Source: Bdellovibrionales bacterium
Lineage (GTDB): Bacteria; Bdellovibrionota_C; UBA2361; SZUA-149; JAGRAN01
Length of the DNA: 43,515 nt
Assembly (NCBI GenBank): GCA_020434585.1
Contig: JAGRAN010000031.1
Span: forward strand, 1 to 43,515
Reading direction: 5' to 3'
Part shown: positions 30,392-37,682 of the stretch, piece by piece
Position numbering within the stretch: the first letter of the stretch is position 1
Layout: every line of letters begins with the position of its first letter
Position numbers and translations under genes: made by a program
The notes under the pieces: generated by a model
Told to the model about the DNA's origin: nothing
Databases searched by the model: none
What the model saw: the letters and a program-made list of their open reading frames with translations, nothing else

Positions 30392-30951
30392 TAGTTTATA
30401 CTGTTTTGCATGTTATGTCAAACAGAATAATAGCCGCCCCTTTTGGCTCCGTCGAGGGGTCGTCCCAAAGTTGCGTTGAGTTTCTAAATGCTTAGTTCAA
30501 CTACGCCCACTTTTCGCCGTACAACTTGTTGAGAACAATCAGCTTGTTCTAGGCGATGTTCCGCAATGCTTAGCGGATTTTGCGGGTAAGTTATTGCCTG
30601 ATTTAGGGAAATTTTCGGGTTGAGGGTTGCTTGGTATAGGCTGTGTGAAGTGCCGCCATGTATACACAACTAGACTAAGTGGCTGACTTCGCTTGCTCAG
30701 GGGTCCGCAGAATTTAATTCGAAAGAAGCACCAATTTTTTAGCACATAGTTGTTGCGGTTTTTATTACAACACCAATGAATTCGAGGCGATGGATTTTTA
30801 CCTGTCTTGGTGATAATTATCCGAATCACTCACAAAACGAATTAGGTTTTCCCCGGTTTTTCCAAATCATGGCCTAGTTCGATCCACAGGCACACGTTGG
30901 TCGTGTGCGGGGTATCGGCTCATAGATTTAATTAGTACGGAGTGCAAACAA
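30392..30951. other. 560-bp non-coding region between higB and the secreted repeat protein
   Basis: No ORF with family similarity or good start signals is seen on either strand. It contains the higBA promoter at the left. At the right it holds a GCACACG-TTGGT-CGTGTGC hairpin (30890-30908) about 45 bp before the next start, which has GGAG at 30939-30942. The middle part (about 30440-30850) is unassigned sequence with several stops in all frames and may be decayed DNA. Confidence 0.45.
30393..30425 (-). promoter_or_regulatory. higBA promoter and probable HigA operator
   Basis: On the minus strand, TTGACA (30421-30416) is a perfect -35. TAAACT (30398-30393) is 17 bp away, or TATAAA (30400-30395) is 15 bp away as the -10. 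CTGTTT (30401-30406) and AAACAG (30420-30425) form an inverted repeat flanking the spacer, the expected position for autorepression by HigA. The higB ATG lies two bases beyond the -10, suggesting little or no leader. Confidence 0.5.
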
Positions 30952-32325
30952 ATGAGAAAGATCTATCTTTTTGCCCTGTCGTTTTTAGCTACATGCCTGG
31001 TAGCTAACACGGCCCTGGCTCAATCAGGGCGCGTCGTCGACTTGGGCGCGAACAGTTTTGTCAGCTCAGTTTGGTATGACTCGAGCAATGACCTTGCTTG
31101 GGTGGGCGGATCAAATTTATCCGGCCTCGATACAGCCACCATGTGGTCTGTCGACGAAGTCGATGCAGTAACTCCAAATTCGCTTTCTCCTCTAGAGCAA
31201 GGTGGTTACGGAATTGTTAATTCAATTTCGCGTGACGGCTCAAATGTGGCTGGGGCATCAAAGTCTCCCATCACAACTACGCAAGAAGGAACCATTTGGG
31301 CATTTGGTCAGTGGAACAGCCCTCAAGGCACAGGATTCTTATCCGGCGGTAGTTCCAATTCCGAAGTCAGAGGGATTGCTACAACCGGTCGTACAGCTGG
31401 GCTGTCGAGCGGTGGTTGGGCCTTTATGAAGGATATGCTCGGCACGATCACAGCTCTTCCAGGACTCCCTGGCGGAACTGGGCTTGGTACTGCTGACAAC
31501 ATTAGTGCCGACGGTGACGTTTGCGTTGGAAACTCTCAGAATTTTATCGGACTCGCTGTTGCCGCGCAGTGGACTAGCGGGTGCGCAGTCGCTGAAGCCC
31601 TAGAAGATCCTACTAGCCTATTTAGTAGCGCTGTAGGCATATCGCCGGATGGATCCATGGTTGGCGGTATCGCTACGGATAGTCAGGGCGGGTGGGCCAG
31701 TGCTTGGGTAAACGGAAGTTTGCAATTCATTAACGACGACCAAGGGCAGAAGTTTTTTGGTATAGTTAACGCTGTAACTGACGACGGATTGTTCGTTGGA
31801 GGCGGGATTTTTAATTCTTCTCAGAAAGCATTCGTTTGGCACACCAGTTGGGCCAACGCAATGACTCTTGAGGCATGGCTTCAGCAGAATAACGTTTCTA
31901 ATCCGCCCTCTCTGAGTTCGGTAAATGATGTCTACCATGACGGGTCGACCTATCATTTTGCCGTTGAGGGCGATACCTCTTCCTACTACGTACAAACAGA
32001 CGATATTGACGGCGGAAGTCAAAATCCCTTCGACCTAAGCGCAACTCCCAACCCAGTTCAGCCTGGCAAGTGGGTAACGTTTACGCTTAGCGGCGGTGAG
32101 CCCGGCTACCCAGCTCTGTTGGTGCTTAAGAAGTTTTACGGAATTCAGCTGCCGTTCCCGGTAATTGTGGGAGTTGGAAATTTCAACTCCAGCGGTGAAC
32201 TCAGCTTTAATCGCAGAATGCTGCCGTTCCTCCAAGGTACCAACACGTATCAAGGAGTAACGCTGAACCAGAGTTACACTGAGCTGGTATTCACTCCAGA
32301 CATGGATCTGGTGATTCATTACTAA
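30952..32325 (+). CDS. Secreted HAF-like repeat (beta-propeller type) protein
   Basis: This 457-aa protein has a Sec signal peptide (residues 1-23, ending ALA before QSG). About six repeats with the pattern S-x-D-G-x-x-V-x-G (SRDGSNVAGAS, SADGDVCVGNS, SPDGSMVGGIA, TDDGLFVGGG) and A-x-x-W blocks are typical of the extracellular HAF-repeat family. A C-terminal domain from ~355 (DLSATPNPVQPGKWVTFTLSG) is beta-sandwich-like. Its function is unknown. It is probably periplasmic or surface-exposed and may serve adhesion or binding. It is monocistronic with its own terminator. Confidence 0.72.
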   Translation: MRKIYLFALSFLATCLVANTALAQSGRVVDLGANSFVSSVWYDSSNDLAWVGGSNLSGLDTATMWSVDEVDAVTPNSLSPLEQGGYGIVNSISRDGSNVAGASKSPITTTQEGTIWAFGQWNSPQGTGFLSGGSSNSEVRGIATTGRTAGLSSGGWAFMKDMLGTITALPGLPGGTGLGTADNISADGDVCVGNSQNFIGLAVAAQWTSGCAVAEALEDPTSLFSSAVGISPDGSMVGGIATDSQGGWASAWVNGSLQFINDDQGQKFFGIVNAVTDDGLFVGGGIFNSSQKAFVWHTSWANAMTLEAWLQQNNVSNPPSLSSVNDVYHDGSTYHFAVEGDTSSYYVQTDDIDGGSQNPFDLSATPNPVQPGKWVTFTLSGGEPGYPALLVLKKFYGIQLPFPVIVGVGNFNSSGELSFNRRMLPFLQGTNTYQGVTLNQSYTELVFTPDMDLVIHY

Positions 32326-32348
32326 CGGCTCTGCGTAGGGGTGGTCTG

Positions 32349-32388
32349 ACCCGCTTGGTGTAAAAGCCAAGCGGGTTTTTTTGTTTTT
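32349..32388 (+). terminator. Strong rho-independent terminator
   Basis: ACCCGCTTGG (32349-32358) pairs perfectly with CCAAGCGGGT (32367-32376) around an 8-base loop. It is followed by TTTTTTTGTTTTT. It lies 23 bp after the stop of the secreted repeat protein and before the converging paralogue 2 gene. Confidence 0.93.
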
Positions 32389-32431
32389 ACAGGCGGTACT
32401 ACTTAGATCTCTTCTTCCAGGATGCGGCTTC

Positions 32432-33688
32432 CTAACCTCTCGCCAAGATTGAATCCTTTACTCGTTCTAACTTATCCAACACCTTAGTCTTATCTACAAT
32501 GGTAGTAGGGTGGGACAAAAGCCATCCGACAACATGCTCCTGCATGCTTTGATATACTTCCACACCTTGTATTACAAAACTTTCCAAGTCGCGTTCCTGC
32601 CCCAAGTACGTATGTTGAAAGAAGACTGTATAAAACTCCGGCACTGGAGCTGTTTCAATGCGATACGTGACTACCACAAATGGAGAAGTTGCACTTGTTA
32701 AATAAAGTTCGAATGACTCGTACGTCTGTAACGTTTCAATTAAATTGCTGAGGTGCTCTAACACATGTTCTTCTTCAACAAGCTCTGGATAAAACTTGAA
32801 GCGCCCACTATCATCCCGAGTCGCCAGTTCATCAATTGTTTGCGTGTTTAAAATTTCTACAAAGCGAAACCTGCCGCTCTTATACCCCTCTAAAGCCAAA
32901 CGTTTACGCTGCTTAGTACGATCGCTTACACCGATTATATTCAGCAATGAGTCTGGATATGTTGTGAACGTCGGTCGAACGTATAAGCTCGTCACTTGTA
33001 GTCTGTAGGGATGATCGTAAAAACCCAATAGAAGGTCATCAACCCCACCATAGCCTGCGGGGACGTGCATAGCGCCGCGCTTTCTAACTCGCGCTAACGG
33101 CGAGCGTGTTAGATTGTTGTCAATTATCGATGAAAGGGAAGCATCATCCGCAGAAATCTGAAAATCAACGCTCGAATCATCAACAGAATCATCAGCTGAC
33201 CTTAATTCCAATTGTTTCGTCTTATCGTCAAATCCGAAACTGTATTCACCCGCAACGTTCTTGAATTTGTCTTCTACAAAAAACTGAAATCTATAAATTG
33301 CAACCCGAATGCTATTCTTAACGTCCTCGTTGTCTCTAAGCTCGGGGGTCAACTCACTACAGGCTTTGGTAATCGCTGCTACCTTATCCGAAATACCGAG
33401 CCCTCCATCCAATCTATCTTCAAGATCGAGCAAATAAATTAAAAACACTGCTGCGCGTACCGAAGAGAGACTCAGAGTTATATTTATTAATCCCCCAATC
33501 GATACAGCATACGGTTTTCGTTCAGACTCAACTTTGTCGAAATAGACATTTAGCTGGTGTTTGGATTTAGACGAACGTTCCGGTCCGAGCAGCCCCATGC
33601 GGCGCTGCATCACGCTCAGCTCTCTTCGAAGCTCTTGTACTTCGTGCAAGACTTCGCCGACAGCGTTGTTGTCAGTCTTTTCGTCCAT
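32432..33688 (-). CDS. Unrecognised paralogue family member 2
   Basis: This 418-aa protein is identical in length to paralogue 3. It has an N-terminal coiled coil (about 8-35), then RKPYAVSIGGLINITLSLSS, VRAAVFLIYLLDLEDRLDGG, and NSIRVAIYRFQFFVE (winged-helix-like). The later shared region carries MHVPAGYGGVDDLLLGFYDH, LYVRPTF, LLNIIGVSDRTKQRKRLALE, GYKSGRFRFVEIL and FKFYPELVEEEHVLEHL. The C-terminal tail (about 375-418) with LLSHPTTIVDKTKVLDKLER is shared only with paralogue 3. No catalytic motif is apparent. A perfect palindrome ATTCTAAGAAT at 33738-33748 lies 50 bp upstream of its start. It is flanked by a convergent secreted protein and the TadG-like gene. Confidence 0.75.
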   Translation of the reverse strand: MDEKTDNNAVGEVLHEVQELRRELSVMQRRMGLLGPERSSKSKHQLNVYFDKVESERKPYAVSIGGLINITLSLSSVRAAVFLIYLLDLEDRLDGGLGISDKVAAITKACSELTPELRDNEDVKNSIRVAIYRFQFFVEDKFKNVAGEYSFGFDDKTKQLELRSADDSVDDSSVDFQISADDASLSSIIDNNLTRSPLARVRKRGAMHVPAGYGGVDDLLLGFYDHPYRLQVTSLYVRPTFTTYPDSLLNIIGVSDRTKQRKRLALEGYKSGRFRFVEILNTQTIDELATRDDSGRFKFYPELVEEEHVLEHLSNLIETLQTYESFELYLTSATSPFVVVTYRIETAPVPEFYTVFFQHTYLGQERDLESFVIQGVEVYQSMQEHVVGWLLSHPTTIVDKTKVLDKLERVKDSILARG

Positions 33689-33788
33689 CAGGGCTAATCC
33701 CAGAGGTTAGAGAGGGGCTGTAAGTAATACTGGATTAATTCTAAGAATATCTCAAGGCAAAGGTAAGGTCGAAAATTGGCACCTTGAA

Positions 33789-35810
33789 CTATTCTACGAG
33801 CACGTATGGATTGCGCTCGAAAATTTCGTTTACGTAGTCATCGAATTGGGTTCTTCTCGACCGGCCTTCTGGGTCACAGGCAAGACGGCCGTTTGCGTCA
33901 GTGTAAGATGGATGGGTCGCTGCGGCTGGCAAATTGCCATTAACGCCAGGCGCAGTGCTTGCACAAACAGTTTGTAGATCACTTCTAACATCAGCACATA
34001 CGCCTCCACTTTGACAGCAGGGGCGCAGAGGTAGCCACAATCCGTCAGTGGCACGAACGGCCTGATAAAATGTTAATGGGTGATAGTAAAAGCCGCTACC
34101 TCGCGTCGCTTCCGCGAATGTATCAGTAGTTGTTGTGTCAACGAAATCTAAGGGCGGATTGAAAAGCCGAGCCTCCTCCTCCGTCATGCACTGAGTAGGA
34201 TCCTTGTGACTAGAGGCAAGCATAGTATGTGGTTGGGTAATCTTTCCAGAAACAACCATATGGAACTTAACCTGATTGCTTACGTAATCGTTCAGAATTA
34301 TATTCATTGCTTCTGAGACAGACGCCAAATATGTCGGCTCGTCGTACGCGCAAATTCCATTTTCCGTACAGTTCGTCAATCCGTCACTCATCAGCACAAC
34401 AAAATTTTCTGCGGACTCAGCGTCCGGCTCGGCCAAGAGCATATCTAGTGCCACCTTCAGGGCTTGGGGATAATTCGTATAGCCTTCAACCCTAGGAAAA
34501 AACATATGTTCCTCGAAGCGTTTTTTTCTAGACGTCGCATCTTCATTGAGAATGTCGGTTATCAGCATCGCCGACTGAAATCCGACGTTGCCAGGAGCTT
34601 CCAGCTGAAATGTGCGTATATCAATTTTCGCGGACCTGTCGAACGCAAGTAACCCGATTTTGTCGCCCCGAGATGGATAACTATTTAGGTGACGATAAAT
34701 GGAATTGATACCATGAAAGAGAGTAGTTAGTGGTTCGGGACCATCGTAATGTCCGTCAACCGTCGCTCCTCTAAAGGTATCAACTAAGTATCGTTCAGTA
34801 CGACTGGGGCCTCCGTCTTCAGTATATGTTGTTTCAAAGCATTGATAGTCGTCCTTGGCGTGTTTAGTAATATACCTTTGAGGGGCAAGTATGGAGCTCC
34901 TGGTGTCAGGTATTATTCTCAGCGCTGGTCCAAGAGTATTAAAATTGTAAATAGCATTCTGCATCCCTGGAGGCTCTCCTCCTCCATCAAACGTACAAAC
35001 GCCTACTGTACCACAAGGATTACCATTGTTGGCCAAACATGAAGTTCCGTCTAGCTTCCACGCTGATTCAGACGAACTTGGCTGGTAGATCATTTTTGCA
35101 AGGCCGCCATTCTGTTCAAACGGCACATGTGTTTCGAATTGAGAGTTACGAGATATGTCCAACAATAACATCCCGTGGTATGGAACCACTGATGCCGTTG
35201 CGGATGCAGAAAGCTGCAGAGTCGCGGCACCTGCTAAACCTCCAAATATCCTTCGTATTGGTGAAGACGAACGAGTATAGACATCAGCCCTAAAAGCCGT
35301 AACTGTCAAACTCTGTTGCAAGGGATCGTCAAGATCGATTTCCTGGAAACAAGCTCCTTTCCAAACTCCACCATCACATGGACATGGAGACGGTTGACCA
35401 GCACAATCTGAAGGCGGCTGCCTATGCCATATCCCGGGAATGATAACACCTGTTTCCGCGGAAGGTGAGCTTGAAGCACTTGTCCCTATCTCCTGACCTT
35501 GTCCCGGATTTTCTTCAAAAGCCATTGCTATCGAAAGGTTCAAACCCGCCATCTCTTCGGCTCTGAGCCGAGCCGCTTCCAGTTTGGCCGCATAGTCACC
35601 AGGTTCTTCATGATATTTTCGCAGTGCACCCAGAGCAGCAAATTCTGCTCTGTATCGCATTTGCGACTGAGAAGTTGCATTGATGGTTGTATCGATCGCC
35701 AACCCCGCAAAAACAAGCAGTACTACTCCCAATATCGCGACTACCATGAGCACAGTACCGTCTTCGCGATTGATTGAGAACATACTGCGGTGTCTTGTGA
35801 CGTGTTTCAT
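33789..35810 (-). CDS. TadG-like pilus-associated protein with VWA domain
   Basis: This 673-aa protein has an N-terminal Tad-type membrane segment (DGTVLMVVAILGVVLLVFAG, then LAID..., AEFAALGAL), the layout of TadG/TadE-type pseudopilin-like proteins. A large periplasmic part contains a von Willebrand factor A domain: MLLLDISRNSQ (D218, DxSxN-type MIDAS start), PSRGDKIGLLAFDRS, and NFVVLMSDGLTNC. Several Cys pairs suggest disulfides. TadG-like proteins are thought to anchor Tad pili or act as adhesins. It follows the TadE-like gene by 9 bp on the minus strand and is probably co-transcribed with it. Confidence 0.82.
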   Translation of the reverse strand: MKHVTRHRSMFSINREDGTVLMVVAILGVVLLVFAGLAIDTTINATSQSQMRYRAEFAALGALRKYHEEPGDYAAKLEAARLRAEEMAGLNLSIAMAFEENPGQGQEIGTSASSSPSAETGVIIPGIWHRQPPSDCAGQPSPCPCDGGVWKGACFQEIDLDDPLQQSLTVTAFRADVYTRSSSPIRRIFGGLAGAATLQLSASATASVVPYHGMLLLDISRNSQFETHVPFEQNGGLAKMIYQPSSSESAWKLDGTSCLANNGNPCGTVGVCTFDGGGEPPGMQNAIYNFNTLGPALRIIPDTRSSILAPQRYITKHAKDDYQCFETTYTEDGGPSRTERYLVDTFRGATVDGHYDGPEPLTTLFHGINSIYRHLNSYPSRGDKIGLLAFDRSAKIDIRTFQLEAPGNVGFQSAMLITDILNEDATSRKKRFEEHMFFPRVEGYTNYPQALKVALDMLLAEPDAESAENFVVLMSDGLTNCTENGICAYDEPTYLASVSEAMNIILNDYVSNQVKFHMVVSGKITQPHTMLASSHKDPTQCMTEEEARLFNPPLDFVDTTTTDTFAEATRGSGFYYHPLTFYQAVRATDGLWLPLRPCCQSGGVCADVRSDLQTVCASTAPGVNGNLPAAATHPSYTDANGRLACDPEGRSRRTQFDDYVNEIFERNPYVLVE

Positions 35811-35819
35811 AGTGAAATT

Positions 35820-36767
35820 TTACTGTCCTGATGTTCCTGGACAAAGGTCACATAAGCAAAATCCCAGACCATCCGGAATGTTAATTGGACATCTCCCGTA
35901 AGGGCCAGGTGGTATAGTTTGGTTAACGCAATTTGCCCAATTAACAACACACCCCCAAGCCGTCGTCGTAGTCGTAGTCGTTGCCGTCGTCGTTGTTGTC
36001 GTAGTTGTCGTAGTCGAAGTGCTGGAGGACGGGGGGCCGCCACCGGTGCCGCCGGCGCTAACTGGGAGCGGGCCTTGCGGAGTAACTTCGTGATAGGAGC
36101 GGGCTACCCCGCGGACTCTGATTTTATCGAAACCGGGAAGCAGCATTTGCACGTCGGCTTCCACATAAACCTCGATTGGAAAGCGCTTTTGCAGCATTTC
36201 TTGGTTTTGCGGCGGCGCCTGGCCTGTGACATCGGGTGGAAAGCCGTTGTGGTTTACCCAGTTGCCGCTGTTCGCTTCAAGTTCAGCACGTTCGCCCGGG
36301 CGAATCATCGCAGCGCCGTAAATAAGCTCGGGTGGAGTGCCTGCTCCCACGTTAAGTCCTTGGTCGACCATGCGAAAGTCTACAAGTTTCATTGCAGAGG
36401 CTACGTCGTAATTGTCGACTAGAGTTGCAAGCGGGAACTCGACTGCACGACTTAGAATTTGATTTCGAGCTGCGACGTATTCTGCATACTCTTCACTGGA
36501 AGGATCCATGCCTCGGTAATCAATGTTTAGGTTGGGAAGTTTCGCAGCGAGGTCAGCGGCGTTCTCTGCGCCTTTGTTAACGATTGCCTGCACGGCCATC
36601 AGACGAGCAAAGTCCATCAGACCAATTGCAAACATCAGCAACAGCGGTAAAATCAACGCAAGGTGAACCAGTGCAACACCACGTGCATCAATACTGACTG
36701 TATGATGAATTGCATTGCAGCAGTCGACTCGCCTTAGCCAACCGCAGGTCTTAGATTTGTCCCGCAT
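35820..36767 (-). CDS. TadE-like protein with polythreonine linker and Cys-rich tail
   Basis: This 315-aa protein has an N-terminal hydrophobic TadE-type helix (ARGVALVHLALILPLLLMFAIG, preceded by a basic leader). The soluble domain is followed by a Ser/Thr tract (about 246-275) with two uninterrupted threonine runs. The last ~45 residues contain six cysteines (W-G-C, A-N-C, G-R-C, G-F-C, L-C, L-C), resembling a small disulfide-knotted binding module. Such a Thr-rich stalk plus Cys-rich tip suggests a minor pilin carrying a surface ligand-binding tip. It lies 9 bp before the TadG-like gene. Confidence 0.75.
   Translation of the reverse strand: MRDKSKTCGWLRRVDCCNAIHHTVSIDARGVALVHLALILPLLLMFAIGLMDFARLMAVQAIVNKGAENAADLAAKLPNLNIDYRGMDPSSEEYAEYVAARNQILSRAVEFPLATLVDNYDVASAMKLVDFRMVDQGLNVGAGTPPELIYGAAMIRPGERAELEANSGNWVNHNGFPPDVTGQAPPQNQEMLQKRFPIEVYVEADVQMLLPGFDKIRVRGVARSYHEVTPQGPLPVSAGGTGGGPPSSSTSTTTTTTTTTTATTTTTTTAWGCVVNWANCVNQTIPPGPYGRCPINIPDGLGFCLCDLCPGTSGQ
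35961..36025. repeat. Trinucleotide (GTN on plus / ACN on minus) repeat coding polythreonine
   Basis: The minus strand carries about 20 consecutive Thr codons with mixed third bases, interrupted by one Ala codon, within the TadE-like gene. Being triplet-based, length changes would alter linker length without causing a frameshift. Confidence 0.8.
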
Positions 36768-37011
36768 TTTACACCTTACATATAGCGCCCGATTAGACCT
36801 AAAGCCCCGCCACTTTAGATGATCTATCGAGCGAAATGATCGCTATAATAAGGCCTGGGAAAACTCCGCTCGATCTAGAGGAGTATTCCGTGTCGCAGGC
36901 ATGCCGACAACACTAGTTTAAAATGCATGAAACAAACGGGCTTACCCGGACAGATCCAGCCTATCCCCGGGTTGGAAAAATCAATTTAGGTTTGAATGCA
37001 GCAGCTACAGC

Positions 37012-37566
37012 CTAATACAAATAGGGCGCCTCTGCCTGCACTGAAATCGAAAGACCATTGAACAGCGGAAACAAGCCTTGATACGTCGCCTGAGCGCGAA
37101 CGTAAACATTCTGATCCCCAGCAGCTGCACCTGGTGTGAGACCGGTCTTAATACAAACCGAATTGCCCGTTACCCATGCATTTTGCAGGTTAACCAGACC
37201 CATTATTCGTTCGTGAAACTCTTGATGAGACTCGGAATCGCCGCCGCTTGTAGCACCGCCGGCGCAGTTTTGATCTGCTGTGAGCTGTTGATACTCGGCG
37301 ACTTGAGTAAGATCAATTTGACCTGAAGCCATGCGCGCACCTTCGTGCACAGCTTCATTCATTAGCAAGTACTGATTCAAGACTTGTCCTACGTCGTAGA
37401 CGCTCATGAATAGAGCAACGAGGAACGGCAGCGCGATTGCAAATTCGACTATCGCGATGCCTCGTTCAGAGTCCGCACCACGGCCAGAAAAAACCATCTT
37501 CAACACCCTAGATAAAAACGCTCCAAAAGATGTAGACCCCACTCCTACACCATGCAAATCGTGCAA
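37012..37566 (-). CDS. TadE-like minor pilin protein
   Basis: This protein of up to 184 aa has the TadE signature: RGIAIVEFAIALPFLVALFM (hydrophobic helix with the conserved Glu after the Gly) followed by SVYDVGQVLNQYLLMNEAVHEGARMAS. One Cys pair (QNCAGG and NSVCIK) lies in the periplasmic part. TadE-like pseudopilins need prepilin-type processing and help Flp pilus assembly. The first start (37566) gives a long leader. The ATG at 37497 starts MVFSGRGADSERG and is equally plausible. It precedes the second TadE gene by 244 bp, in which I see no gene. Confidence 0.82.
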   Translation of the reverse strand: MHDLHGVGVGSTSFGAFLSRVLKMVFSGRGADSERGIAIVEFAIALPFLVALFMSVYDVGQVLNQYLLMNEAVHEGARMASGQIDLTQVAEYQQLTADQNCAGGATSGGDSESHQEFHERIMGLVNLQNAWVTGNSVCIKTGLTPGAAAGDQNVYVRAQATYQGLFPLFNGLSISVQAEAPYLY

Positions 37567-37653
37567 AATGCTCTAATTCTTGATAATTCTGCTTACTTTT
37601 TCTTGCCGAAATCTGTAGATTTTTGTGTAATATTTACGCAATCTTACCTAACT

Positions 37654-37682
37654 AGTATACAAGCAGTAATTAATTCCTACAA
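37654..37682 (-). promoter_or_regulatory. Candidate promoter for the TadE-like gene
   Basis: On the minus strand, TTGTAG (37682-37677) and TATACT (37659-37654) are spaced by 17 bp, about 90 bp before the start at 37566. The -10 is good (5/6) and the -35 is poor (3/6). It overlaps the end of the kinase gene. Confidence 0.3.

Noticed and set aside
30870..30890. GTTCGATCC near 30877, resembling a tRNA T-arm.
   Set aside because: No acceptor, D or anticodon arm can be drawn around it, and no cloverleaf closes.
35919..36422. A 167-codon plus-strand Arg/Cys-rich frame opposite the TadE-like gene.
   Set aside because: Its Arg-rich run is simply the reverse of the Thr-codon repeat, and the TadE signature supports the minus strand.
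36899..36985. ACCCGG/CCGGGT inverted repeat near 36947-36972 in the TadE intergenic space.
   Set aside because: The loop is about 19 bases and no T-run follows on either strand, so it is not a convincing terminator.
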